Source: Pelagovum sp. HNIBRBA483 (GTDB lineage: Bacteria; Pseudomonadota; Alphaproteobacteria; Rhodobacterales; Rhodobacteraceae). From it: a stretch of 64,000 nucleotides of DNA. The DNA is taken from NCBI RefSeq assembly GCF_040931995.1, contig NZ_CP162412.1, forward strand, positions 496,001-560,000, in the 5' to 3' direction. The translations under genes and the position numbers were made by a program. Positions 54,965 to 64,000 of the stretch are shown here, piece after piece. Within the stretch, counting starts at the first letter, position 1; every line of letters begins with the position of its first letter. The notes under the pieces were generated by a model that worked only from the letters and a program-made list of their open reading frames with translations, did no database searches and was not told where the DNA came from.

Positions 54965-55041
54965 TCTCCCGTTCTCAAACTGCGCACATGCCGCGGCCCC
55001 GGCGGTAGGTGCACTGTAGAGATTGAAAGGTGACGACGCAC

Positions 55042-58000
55042 ATGGCTCAGTCCTTCCTTGGTCAAAAGCGCCTGCGAAAGTACTACGGTAAAATCCGCGA
55101 AGTTCTCGAAATGCCGAACCTCATTGAGGTTCAGAAATCCTCATATGACCTGTTCTTGCAGTCTGGCGATGGTGAAACCCCCGCTGACGGTGAGGGCATC
55201 AAGGGTGTTTTCCAGTCGGTCTTCCCGATCAAAGATTTTAACGAAACGGCTGTTCTGGAGTTTGTGAAATACGAGCTCGAAAAGCCGAAATATGATGTTG
55301 AGGAATGTCAGCAACGTGACATGACCTACAGCGCGCCGCTCAAGGTGACGCTGCGTCTGATCGTGTTCGATATTGACGAGGATACCGGTGCCCGTTCCGT
55401 AAAGGACATCAAGGAGCAGGACGTCTTCATGGGCGACATGCCCCTTATGACGCCGAACGGCACTTTCGTTGTCAACGGAACCGAGCGTGTGATCGTGTCC
55501 CAGATGCACCGGTCGCCCGGCGTGTTCTTCGATCACGACAAGGGCAAAACACACAGCTCCGGCAAACTGCTGTTTGCCTGCCGGATCATTCCGTATCGCG
55601 GCAGCTGGCTCGATTTCGAGTTTGACGCGAAAGATCTCGTGTTCGCACGCATCGACCGCCGCCGCAAATTGCCGGTGACGACGCTACTCTATTCGCTGGG
55701 CATGGATCAGGAAGGCATCATGGATGCCTACTACGATACGGTCACATACACGTTGGACAAGAAGGGCAAGAACTGGATTTCCAAGTTCTTCCCGGAGCGC
55801 GTACGGGGAACGCGCCCGACCTATGACCTTGTTGATGCTGCAAGCGGTGAAGTGATCGCGAAAGCAGGCGAGAAAGTCACGCCGCGCACGGTCAAGAAGC
55901 TGATTGACGAAGGCAACGTGAAGGAGCTTCTGCTTCCGTTCAACCACATTGTGGGCAAGTTCGCTGCGAAAGACATCATCAACGAAGAAACCGGTGCGAT
56001 CTACGTCGAGGCTGGTGATGAGTTGACGCTCGAACTGGACAAAGAAGGCACGATCATCGGCGGCACAGTGAAGGAGCTCATCGACGCAGGTGAGACAGAA
56101 ATTCCCGTGCTGGACATCGATAACGTGAATGTTGGTCCGTACATGCGTAACACCATGGCGGCCGACAAGAACATGAATCGTGAAACAGCGCTTCTCGATA
56201 TTTACCGCGTTATGCGTCCGGGCGAGCCACCGACCCACGAGGCTGCCTCGGCTCTGTTCGATACCCTGTTCTTTGACAGTGAGCGCTATGATCTTTCGGC
56301 AGTTGGCCGGGTGAAGATGAACATGCGTCTTGCTCTGGATGCGGAAGACACCCAGCGGACCCTTCGCAAGGAAGACATCGTTGCCTGTGTGAAGGCACTT
56401 GTCGAACTTCGTGATGGTAAAGGCGATATCGACGATATTGACCACCTTGGTAACCGCCGCGTTCGTTCCGTTGGCGAGCTGATGGAAAACCAGTATCGCG
56501 TTGGCTTGCTCCGCATGGAGCGTGCAATCAAGGAGCGGATGTCCTCCGTCGAGATCGACACGGTCATGCCGCAAGACCTGATCAACGCCAAGCCTGCAGC
56601 TGCTGCTGTGCGCGAGTTCTTCGGTTCGTCGCAGCTCAGCCAGTTCATGGACCAAACCAACCCGCTCTCCGAAGTGACGCACAAGCGTCGTCTTTCGGCG
56701 CTTGGACCGGGTGGTCTTACGCGTGAACGTGCGGGCTTCGAGGTACGCGACGTACACCCGACCCACTATGGCCGGATGTGCCCGATTGAAACGCCTGAAG
56801 GCCCGAACATCGGTCTGATCAACTCGCTCGCGACCTTCGCTCGCGTGAATAAGTACGGTTTCATCGAGACACCGTATCGCCGTGTTGAAGGCGCGAAGGT
56901 GACGGATGATGTGGTCTACATGTCGGCCACCGAAGAGATGCGCCACACGGTTGCGCAGGCGAACGCCACGCTCGACAATGATGGCAACTTCATCAATGAT
57001 CTGGTTTCGACACGCCAATCCGGTGAATATACGCTCGCTCCGCGTGAGAATGTTGATTTGATCGACGTTTCGCCGAAGCAGCTCGTATCCGTTGCGGCAT
57101 CGTTGATCCCGTTCCTTGAAAACGACGACGCTAACCGCGCTCTCATGGGCTCGAACATGCAACGTCAGGCCGTGCCACTGCTGCAAGCAGAGGCACCGCT
57201 CGTTGGTACGGGTATTGAAGGTGTGGTCGCGCGCGACTCTGGTGCTGCCATTCTGGCGCGCCGTGCCGGTGTCATCGACCAAGTTGATGCGGAGCGTATC
57301 GTTGTCCGCGCAACTGCTGATCTGGAGCCGGGCGATCCGGGTGTGGATATTTACCGTTTGCGCAAGTTCCAGCGTTCGAACCAGAACACCTGCATCAACC
57401 AGCGCCCGCTGGTGAAAGTGGGTGACACTGTTGGCAAGGACGAGGTGATTGCCGATGGTCCGTCCACCGATATGGGTGAACTGGCGCTCGGCAAGAACGT
57501 CGTCGTCGCCTTTATGCCCTGGAACGGCTACAACTACGAAGACTCGATCCTGATCTCCGAACGCATCGTGCGTGACGACGTGTTTACGTCGATTCACATC
57601 GAAGAGTTTGAAGTCGCTGCTCGTGACACCAAGCTCGGGCCGGAAGAGATTACGCGCGATATTCCGAACGTCGGTGAAGAGGCTCTGCGGAACCTCGACG
57701 AAGCAGGCATCGTGTATATCGGTGCGGAAGTCGGACCTGGTGACATCCTTGTCGGTAAGATCACGCCGAAAGGCGAGAGCCCGATGACCCCGGAAGAGAA
57801 GCTGCTGCGCGCCATCTTTGGCGAAAAGGCATCTGATGTTCGGGATACATCGCTACGCTTGCCTCCAGGCGACTTTGGCACAATCGTTGAGGTGCGTGTC
57901 TTTAACCGCCACGGTGTGGAAAAGGACGAACGTGCGCTTCAGATCGAGCGTGAAGAGGTCGAGCGCCTTGGCCGTGACCGTGATGACGAGCTCGCGATCC

Positions 58001-59181
58001 TTGAGCGCAACATCTACGCACGCCTGAAGTCGATGATCCTCGGCAAAGTTGCTGTCAAAGGCCCGAAAGGCATCAAGGCAAATTCCGAGATCACCGAGGA
58101 ACTTCTTTCCGAGTTGAGCCGTGGCCAGTGGTGGCAGCTTGCTTTGAAAGAAGAGCAGGATGCGCAGCATATCGAAGCGCTGAACGAGCAATACGAGGCG
58201 CAGAAGAAGCAACTCGATGCCCGTTTTGAGGACAAGGTTGAGAAAGTCCGCCGTGGTGACGACTTGCCACCGGGTGTGATGAAGATGGTCAAGGTCTTTG
58301 TTGCGGTGAAGCGTAAGCTTCAGCCGGGCGACAAGATGGCCGGTCGTCACGGGAACAAAGGTGTTATCTCCAAGGTTGTGCCTATGGAAGATATGCCGTT
58401 CCTCGCAGACGGTACGCCTGTTGACTTCGTTCTGAACCCGCTTGGTGTGCCTTCGCGTATGAACGTCGGGCAGATTCTTGAAACACATATGGGCTGGGCA
58501 TCGCGCGGCTTGGGTGTGCAGATTGATGAGGCACTTCAGGAATACCGTCGCTCTGGTGATCTGACGCCGGTTCGTGATGCGATGAAGATCGCTTACGGCG
58601 ACAACGTGTATGACGAAGGCATCGCCCCGATGGAGGAAGGCCAGCTGATCGAAGCCGCGGGTAACGTGACGCGCGGTGTGCCGATCGCAACGCCTGTCTT
58701 TGATGGTGCGAAAGAAGGCGACGTCAATGACGCTTTGGTTCGTGCTGGCTTCTCTCAGTCGGGCCAGTCGGTTCTGTTTGATGGTCGTACCGGTGAGCAG
58801 TTTGCGCGTCCGGTGACCGTCGGCATTAAGTACCTGCTCAAGTTGCACCACCTTGTGGATGACAAAATCCACGCGCGTTCGACCGGACCGTACAGCCTCG
58901 TCACCCAGCAGCCGCTCGGTGGTAAGGCTCAGTTCGGTGGTCAGCGCTTCGGTGAAATGGAAGTTTGGGCTCTCGAAGCCTACGGCGCAGCTTATACCTT
59001 GCAGGAAATGCTGACGGTGAAGTCGGATGACGTCGCAGGCCGCACCAAGGTCTATGAATCGATTGTCAAGGGCGAGGACAACTTCGAAGCCGGCGTGCCG
59101 GAATCGTTTAACGTGCTCGTGAAAGAAGTTCGGGGCCTCGGCCTCAACATGGAACTCCTGGATGCGGAGGACGAGGAGTGA
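55042..59181 (+). CDS. rpoB: RNA polymerase beta subunit
   Basis: Encodes 1379 residues from the ATG at 55042 ([18 protein letters not shown]). All domains are recognisable: protrusion and lobe, the rifampicin pocket ([31 protein letters not shown], given in parts: [19 protein letters not shown]) with sensitive-type Asp, His and Ser residues, [17 protein letters not shown], the C-terminal [11 protein letters not shown] and [19 protein letters not shown]. It forms the catalytic core with rpoC, 47 bp downstream. Confidence 0.99.
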   Translation: MAQSFLGQKRLRKYYGKIREVLEMPNLIEVQKSSYDLFLQSGDGETPADGEGIKGVFQSVFPIKDFNETAVLEFVKYELEKPKYDVEECQQRDMTYSAPLKVTLRLIVFDIDEDTGARSVKDIKEQDVFMGDMPLMTPNGTFVVNGTERVIVSQMHRSPGVFFDHDKGKTHSSGKLLFACRIIPYRGSWLDFEFDAKDLVFARIDRRRKLPVTTLLYSLGMDQEGIMDAYYDTVTYTLDKKGKNWISKFFPERVRGTRPTYDLVDAASGEVIAKAGEKVTPRTVKKLIDEGNVKELLLPFNHIVGKFAAKDIINEETGAIYVEAGDELTLELDKEGTIIGGTVKELIDAGETEIPVLDIDNVNVGPYMRNTMAADKNMNRETALLDIYRVMRPGEPPTHEAASALFDTLFFDSERYDLSAVGRVKMNMRLALDAEDTQRTLRKEDIVACVKALVELRDGKGDIDDIDHLGNRRVRSVGELMENQYRVGLLRMERAIKERMSSVEIDTVMPQDLINAKPAAAAVREFFGSSQLSQFMDQTNPLSEVTHKRRLSALGPGGLTRERAGFEVRDVHPTHYGRMCPIETPEGPNIGLINSLATFARVNKYGFIETPYRRVEGAKVTDDVVYMSATEEMRHTVAQANATLDNDGNFINDLVSTRQSGEYTLAPRENVDLIDVSPKQLVSVAASLIPFLENDDANRALMGSNMQRQAVPLLQAEAPLVGTGIEGVVARDSGAAILARRAGVIDQVDAERIVVRATADLEPGDPGVDIYRLRKFQRSNQNTCINQRPLVKVGDTVGKDEVIADGPSTDMGELALGKNVVVAFMPWNGYNYEDSILISERIVRDDVFTSIHIEEFEVAARDTKLGPEEITRDIPNVGEEALRNLDEAGIVYIGAEVGPGDILVGKITPKGESPMTPEEKLLRAIFGEKASDVRDTSLRLPPGDFGTIVEVRVFNRHGVEKDERALQIEREEVERLGRDRDDELAILERNIYARLKSMILGKVAVKGPKGIKANSEITEELLSELSRGQWWQLALKEEQDAQHIEALNEQYEAQKKQLDARFEDKVEKVRRGDDLPPGVMKMVKVFVAVKRKLQPGDKMAGRHGNKGVISKVVPMEDMPFLADGTPVDFVLNPLGVPSRMNVGQILETHMGWASRGLGVQIDEALQEYRRSGDLTPVRDAMKIAYGDNVYDEGIAPMEEGQLIEAAGNVTRGVPIATPVFDGAKEGDVNDALVRAGFSQSGQSVLFDGRTGEQFARPVTVGIKYLLKLHHLVDDKIHARSTGPYSLVTQQPLGGKAQFGGQRFGEMEVWALEAYGAAYTLQEMLTVKSDDVAGRTKVYESIVKGEDNFEAGVPESFNVLVKEVRGLGLNMELLDAEDEE

Positions 59182-59228
59182 GGCGTTTGTCTCACTTCTC
59201 CCCTTCCCCTGTTATGTAAGGACGCAAA

Positions 59229-62200
59229 ATGAACCAGGAATTGACCAACAACCCGTTTAACCCGCTCACACCGGCAAAGACCTTTGATGAAATCAAAGTC
59301 TCGCTTGCTTCGCCCGAGCGGATTCTCTCTTGGTCTTTCGGCGAAATCAAAAAGCCGGAAACCATCAACTACCGTACTTTCAAGCCTGAGCGCGACGGCC
59401 TGTTCTGTGCCCGTATTTTTGGCCCGATCAAAGATTACGAATGTCTTTGCGGCAAATATAAGCGCATGAAGTATCGCGGCGTCGTCTGCGAGAAGTGCGG
59501 TGTTGAAGTCACGCTTCAGAAAGTGCGCCGTGAGCGTATGGGCCATATCGAACTGGCAGCACCAGTTGCGCATATCTGGTTCCTGAAGTCGCTTCCGAGC
59601 CGGATCGGCTTGATGCTCGACATGACCTTGCGTGATCTTGAGCGCATTCTCTACTTCGAGAACTATGTCGTAATCGAACCGGGCCTGACCGATTTGACCT
59701 TTGGTCAGCTGATGTCGGAAGAAGAGTTCCTTGACGCGCAAGACACCTACGGCATGGACGCATTCACCGCCAATATCGGCGCTGAAGCGATCCGCGAAAT
59801 GCTGTCGATGATCGACCTTGAGGCGACCGCAGAGCAGCTGCGCGAAGAGCTGAAAGAGGCGACAGGTGAACTGAAGCCCAAAAAGATCATCAAGCGTCTG
59901 AAGATCGTTGAAAACTTCATCGAGTCTGGAAACCGTCCGGAATGGATGATCCTGACTGTCATTCCGGTTATTCCGCCGGAACTGCGCCCGCTTGTGCCGC
60001 TGGATGGCGGCCGTTTTGCGACATCTGACCTTAACGACCTTTACCGCCGCGTGATCAACCGGAACAACCGCCTCAAGCGGCTGATCGAACTGCGCGCTCC
60101 TGACATCATCGTCCGGAACGAAAAGCGGATGTTGCAGGAATCTGTCGACGCGCTCTTTGATAACGGTCGTCGTGGTCGTGTGATCACTGGTGCCAACAAG
60201 CGGCCGTTGAAGTCCCTTTCGGATATGCTCAAGGGTAAGCAGGGTCGTTTCCGTCAGAACCTTTTGGGTAAGCGGGTCGACTTCTCGGGTCGTTCTGTCA
60301 TCGTGACCGGCCCCGAGCTCAAGTTGCATCAGTGCGGCCTGCCGAAAAAGATGGCGCTAGAGCTGTTCAAGCCGTTCATCTATTCGCGTCTGGAGGCCAA
60401 AGGTCTTTCCAGCACCGTGAAGCAGGCGAAAAAGCTGGTCGAGAAAGAGCGTCCTGAAGTTTGGGATATCCTCGATGAGGTGATCCGCGAGCATCCGGTA
60501 CTTCTGAACCGCGCTCCGACGCTGCACCGTCTTGGCATTCAGGCGTTTGAACCGGTTCTGATCGAAGGTAAGGCTATCCAGCTTCATCCGCTCGTTTGTT
60601 CGGCGTTTAATGCTGACTTCGACGGTGACCAGATGGCGGTCCACGTCCCGCTCTCGCTGGAAGCGCAGCTCGAAGCCCGCGTGCTTATGATGTCGACGAA
60701 CAACGTTCTGTCGCCTGCTAACGGCGCGCCGATCATCGTTCCGTCGCAGGATATGATCCTCGGTCTGTACTACACCACAATCATGCGTGACGGCATGAAA
60801 GGTGAGGGTATGTCCTTCTCGAATATCGAGGAGGTGGAGCATGCTCTGGCTGCTGGCGAAGTGCATTTGCATGCCAAGATCAACGCACGGATCAAGCAGG
60901 TTGATGAAGAAGGCAACGAGGTTATCCGGCGCTTTGAGACGACACCTGGCCGCTTGCGTTTGGGCAGCCTTCTGCCGCTCAACAACAAGGCCCCGTTTGA
61001 TCTGGTGAACCGCTTGCTTCGGAAGAAGGAAGTGCAGCAGGTCATCGACACCGTCTACCGCTACTGTGGTCAGAAAGAGTCTGTGATCTTCTGTGACCAG
61101 ATCATGACCATGGGCTTCCGCGAGGCTTTCCGTGCCGGTATTTCGTTCGGCAAGGATGACATGGTTATCCCTGACACCAAGTGGACATTGGTTGATGAGA
61201 CCCGTGATCAGGTCAAGGATTTTGAACAGCAGTACATGGATGGCCTGATCACTCAGGGCGAAAAGTACAACAAGGTTGTTGATGCCTGGTCGAAGTGTAA
61301 CGACCGCGTCACCGAAGCGATGATGCAGACGATTTCCGCCGAGCGGAGAGACGAGACTGGCGCTGTTGCAGAGCCGAACTCGGTCTACATGATGGCTCAC
61401 TCCGGTGCGCGTGGCTCGGTGACCCAGATGAAGCAGCTGGGCGGGATGCGCGGCCTGATGGCCAAGCCGTCCGGTGAGATTATCGAAACGCCGATTATCT
61501 CGAACTTTAAGGAAGGCCTCACCGTTCTCGAGTACTTCAACTCGACGCACGGCGCACGAAAGGGTCTTTCGGACACCGCTCTGAAAACTGCGAACTCCGG
61601 TTATCTGACCCGTCGTCTCGTTGACGTGGCACAGGACTGCATCGTTCGCGAAAAGGACTGCGGAACCGATCTGGCGATCACTGTCGAAGCGGCCGTCAAC
61701 GATGGCGAGGTCGTCTCGTCATTGGCAGAGCGGATCCTGGGCCGTGTTGCGGCTGACGATGTGCTGCGTCCGGGGACGGAAGAGGTTCTCGTCAGCGCGG
61801 GTGATCTGATTGATGAACGTACCGCCGACCTGATCGAGGATGCGAGCGTGGCGAAGCTGCGCGTCCGCAGCCCGTTGACCTGTGAATCCGAAGATGGCGT
61901 ATGTGCCAAGTGCTATGGTCGTGACCTTGCGCGTGGTACAATTGTCAACATCGGCGAAGCGGTCGGCATCATTGCGGCGCAGTCCATTGGTGAGCCTGGG
62001 ACGCAGCTGACAATGCGGACCTTCCACATCGGTGGTGTTGCTCAGGGTGGTCAGCAGTCGTTCCTTGAGGCATCTGCCGCTGGCAAGATTGAGTTCCGTA
62101 ACGCATCGCTTCTGGAAAACGCCGCTGGCGAACAGATCGTGATGGGCCGGAACATGGTTATTGCCATCATGGATGATGCTGGTGAGGAGCTGGCACAGCA

Positions 62201-63443
62201 CAAGGTGGGCTACGGCTCGAAGGTGTTTGTGAAGCAAGGCGCCAAGGTGAAACGTGGTGACAAGCTTTTCGAATGGGATCCCTATACCCTTCCGATCATT
62301 GCCGAGAAGAGCGGTAAAGCGCGCTTCGTTGACCTCGTAAACGGTATCGCCGTTCGTGAGGATACCGACGATGCGACAGGTATGACCCAGCGCATTGTGA
62401 CGGACTGGCGCTCGGTGCCCAAGGGCAACGAGCTGAAGCCGGAAATCATCATTGTTGGTGATGATGGCGAGCCTGTGCGCAACGAAGCTGGCAATCCTGT
62501 GACCTATCCAATGTCTGTTGATGCCATCCTCTCTATTGAGGACGGTCAGATGGTCGAAGCGGGTGACGTTGTTGCGCGTATTCCGCGCGAAGGTGCCAAG
62601 ACCAAAGACATCACCGGCGGTCTGCCGCGGGTGGCTGAACTGTTCGAAGCGCGTCGTCCGAAAGATCACGCAATCATCGCAGAAATCGATGGTTATGTGC
62701 GCTTTGGGAAAGACTACAAGAACAAGCGCCGCATCGCCATTGAAGCATCCGATGATAGTGGAAACCGCGTTGAGTACATGGTGCCCAAGGGCAAGCACAT
62801 TCCTGTTCAGGAAGGTGACCACGTCCAGAAGGGTGACTACATCATGGACGGCAACCCTGCACCGCACGACATTCTGTCTATCATGGGTGTCGAGGCTCTG
62901 GCTGGCTACATGATCAACGAGGTGCAAGACGTCTACCGCCTGCAGGGTGTGAAGATCAACGATAAGCACATCGAAGTGATCGTTCGCCAGATGCTGCAGA
63001 AGTGGGAGGTCATGGACTCTGGTGACACCACGCTCCTGAAAGGCGAGCATGTGGACAAGGCCGAGTTTGATGATGCGAATGAGAAAGCCATCGCGCGCGG
63101 TGGTCGTGTCGCAACGGGTGAGCCGATCCTGCTCGGGATCACTAAAGCATCGCTCCAGACGCGTTCGTTCATCTCGGCTGCATCGTTCCAAGAGACGACG
63201 CGTGTCCTCACCGAAGCCTCTGTTCAGGGCAAGCGGGACAAGCTCATCGGCCTCAAAGAGAACGTCATCGTTGGTCGTCTGATCCCGGCAGGTACAGGTG
63301 GTGCGACGACCCGCGTTCGCCGGATCGCTTCTGAGCGTGATCAGGCCGTAATTGACGTGCGTCGTGAGGAAGCGGAAGCCGCCGCAGCACTCGCTGCTCC
63401 GGTTTTCGATGGAGAAACCTCAAGCGACGCCGCAGAAGAGTAA
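59229..63443 (+). CDS. rpoC: RNA polymerase beta' subunit
   Basis: A 1404-residue beta' subunit. The N-terminal zinc site is [20 protein letters not shown]; the catalytic triad of aspartates lies in [12 protein letters not shown]; the second zinc site is [15 protein letters not shown]; the trigger-loop region ([20 protein letters not shown]) and [28 protein letters not shown] are present. The start has AAGGA at 59217. It is followed by a strong terminator ending the rpl-rpo cluster. Confidence 0.99.
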   Translation: MNQELTNNPFNPLTPAKTFDEIKVSLASPERILSWSFGEIKKPETINYRTFKPERDGLFCARIFGPIKDYECLCGKYKRMKYRGVVCEKCGVEVTLQKVRRERMGHIELAAPVAHIWFLKSLPSRIGLMLDMTLRDLERILYFENYVVIEPGLTDLTFGQLMSEEEFLDAQDTYGMDAFTANIGAEAIREMLSMIDLEATAEQLREELKEATGELKPKKIIKRLKIVENFIESGNRPEWMILTVIPVIPPELRPLVPLDGGRFATSDLNDLYRRVINRNNRLKRLIELRAPDIIVRNEKRMLQESVDALFDNGRRGRVITGANKRPLKSLSDMLKGKQGRFRQNLLGKRVDFSGRSVIVTGPELKLHQCGLPKKMALELFKPFIYSRLEAKGLSSTVKQAKKLVEKERPEVWDILDEVIREHPVLLNRAPTLHRLGIQAFEPVLIEGKAIQLHPLVCSAFNADFDGDQMAVHVPLSLEAQLEARVLMMSTNNVLSPANGAPIIVPSQDMILGLYYTTIMRDGMKGEGMSFSNIEEVEHALAAGEVHLHAKINARIKQVDEEGNEVIRRFETTPGRLRLGSLLPLNNKAPFDLVNRLLRKKEVQQVIDTVYRYCGQKESVIFCDQIMTMGFREAFRAGISFGKDDMVIPDTKWTLVDETRDQVKDFEQQYMDGLITQGEKYNKVVDAWSKCNDRVTEAMMQTISAERRDETGAVAEPNSVYMMAHSGARGSVTQMKQLGGMRGLMAKPSGEIIETPIISNFKEGLTVLEYFNSTHGARKGLSDTALKTANSGYLTRRLVDVAQDCIVREKDCGTDLAITVEAAVNDGEVVSSLAERILGRVAADDVLRPGTEEVLVSAGDLIDERTADLIEDASVAKLRVRSPLTCESEDGVCAKCYGRDLARGTIVNIGEAVGIIAAQSIGEPGTQLTMRTFHIGGVAQGGQQSFLEASAAGKIEFRNASLLENAAGEQIVMGRNMVIAIMDDAGEELAQHKVGYGSKVFVKQGAKVKRGDKLFEWDPYTLPIIAEKSGKARFVDLVNGIAVREDTDDATGMTQRIVTDWRSVPKGNELKPEIIIVGDDGEPVRNEAGNPVTYPMSVDAILSIEDGQMVEAGDVVARIPREGAKTKDITGGLPRVAELFEARRPKDHAIIAEIDGYVRFGKDYKNKRRIAIEASDDSGNRVEYMVPKGKHIPVQEGDHVQKGDYIMDGNPAPHDILSIMGVEALAGYMINEVQDVYRLQGVKINDKHIEVIVRQMLQKWEVMDSGDTTLLKGEHVDKAEFDDANEKAIARGGRVATGEPILLGITKASLQTRSFISAASFQETTRVLTEASVQGKRDKLIGLKENVIVGRLIPAGTGGATTRVRRIASERDQAVIDVRREEAEAAAALAAPVFDGETSSDAAEE

Positions 63444-63466
63444 ACCCTGCGACATGAGATCAAGAG

Positions 63467-63492
63467 AGGCCCCCAAATCGGGGGCCTTTTTT
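63467..63492 (+). terminator. Terminator after rpoC
   Basis: Perfect 8-bp stem AGGCCCCC (63467-63474) and GGGGGCCT (63480-63487), loop AAATC, then a T-run (TTTTTT), 23 bp past the rpoC stop. Confidence 0.93.
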
Positions 63493-63542
63493 ATTGCAAT
63501 CAATTCTGTAGCGGGAAGCCTTGACGCCTGCTATCGAGCATC

Positions 63543-64000
63543 ATGGCAAACGTTTCAGATAATATGCGCGGTGCGCTACTCATGATGGGGTCTATGACGG
63601 CATTCACCGTCAACGATACCTTCATGAAAACGTTATCGATGGGCCTTCCGCTTTTCCAAACACTTTTCCTGCGGGGGTGCACCACAACGCTGCTGCTGAT
63701 CGTGCTGATCCGGTTCATCAGTCCTTTGCCAACCAGTTTGTCGCCAACAGATCGGCGCCTCTTGATCCTGCGAACGTTAATGGAGGTTGGCGCGACGTGG
63801 TTCTTCCTGACCGCGCTTTTCAATATGCCGTTGGCTAACGTAAGTGCGATTTTACAGGCCTTGCCGCTTTCCGTGACGCTGGCAAGCGCACTATTTCTTT
63901 CGGAGCCAATCGGGTGGCGACGTATCGGCGCGATCGTAATCGGGTTCCTTGGCGTTTTGTTAATCATCCGACCGGGGACCGAAGGGTTCACTCTCTACTC
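63543..64000 (+). CDS. EamA/DMT-family transporter, 5' part only
   Basis: The first 152 codons from the ATG at 63543 (MANVSDNMRGALLMMGSMTA) reach the window edge. The product has about five TM segments (GALLMMGSMTAFTVNDTFMK, TTTLLLIVLIRFI, EVGATWFFLTALFNMPLANVSAILQALPLSVTLA and IGAIVIGFLGVLLIIRPGTEG) with the EamA pattern LQALPLSVTLASALFLSEPIGWRRIGAIVIGFLGV shown here in parts. Such drug/metabolite transporters export amino acids or other metabolites; the substrate cannot be told. A later ATG at 63564 is a possible start. Confidence 0.9.
   Translation, partial: MANVSDNMRGALLMMGSMTAFTVNDTFMKTLSMGLPLFQTLFLRGCTTTLLLIVLIRFISPLPTSLSPTDRRLLILRTLMEVGATWFFLTALFNMPLANVSAILQALPLSVTLASALFLSEPIGWRRIGAIVIGFLGVLLIIRPGTEGFTLY

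Noticed and set aside
55684-57597. A 637-codon minus-strand open frame inside rpoB, and similar long ones in rpoC (61719-63191) and parC (46013-47503)
   Set aside because: All are mirror frames of highly biased essential genes, rich in His/Arg/Asn, with no recognisable domain, ribosome site or continuity across the gene ends.

Overview
The window is a contiguous piece of an alphaproteobacterial chromosome, most likely a marine Rhodobacteraceae/Roseobacter-type organism. The pointers are the ChvI-ChvG-HprK-RapZ-EIIA-HPr cluster, a methylsuccinyl-CoA dehydrogenase-like enzyme with the long N-terminal extension, DUF1491, DUF2062 and DUF6473 family proteins, a PduO-type adenosyltransferase next to a twin-TM protein, and the order tuf-tRNA(Trp)-secE-nusG-rplKA-rplJL-rpoBC. 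Coding density is very high, no gene-free stretch exceeds 300 bp, and I see no insertion sequence, prophage, CRISPR array or rRNA operon. Nearly everything is core genome.

Layout. 1-3421 (minus): five-gene operon ridA, glycerophosphodiesterase, GNAT-like protein, pterin dehydratase and a truncated MscS channel. 3586-5365 (plus): mlaA, mlaC and a small secreted protein. 5367-7544 (minus): class A PBP. 7806-9504: glnK-amtB. 9624-12282 (minus): aromatic aminotransferase, 3-mercaptopyruvate sulfurtransferase with a structured 5' leader, smpB. 12387-13595: AlkX/YcaQ-like glycosylase. 13600-17280 (minus): a six-gene run with overlapping junctions, ispH-DUF3429-GST-methyltransferase-rnhA-TRIC-like channel. 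17552-21003: hybrid kinase, NYN protein, folK. 21084-30184: rpoZ-rel, DUF2062, pdxJ, acpS, two consecutive signal peptidases (the second fused to a DUF805-like membrane domain), rnc, era, DUF1491, recO.

30181-34886: META lipoprotein and mcd (minus), TauE/SafE permease (plus), pckA (minus). 35183-39651: chvI, chvG, hprK, rapZ, an EIIA of the mannose family and HPr, joining an envelope/pH two-component system to a regulatory PTS without sugar permeases. 39682-43283: hbd and etfBA (minus) separated by a plus-strand DUF6473-type gene. 43416-45696 (minus): cobalamin adenosyltransferase, twin-TM protein, SDR, SH3 protein. 45821-48937: parC and a lipoprotein. 49036-63443: the transcription/translation supercluster from tuf to rpoC, ending in a strong terminator. 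63543-64000: start of an EamA transporter.

I found no obviously new multi-gene system. The items most worth a second look are local: the closed, multi-hairpin leader of the sulfurtransferase gene; the DUF805-signal peptidase fusion beside a normal lepB; a sulfotransferase-like gene between tRNA(Trp) and secE; a convergent gene whose 3' coding end contains the etfBA terminator; a 20-bp-spaced direct repeat between pckA and chvI; palindromes upstream of mcd; and the six-fold DPYA repeat ending MlaA. All functional calls rest on reading motifs and remembered family features; no database search was run.
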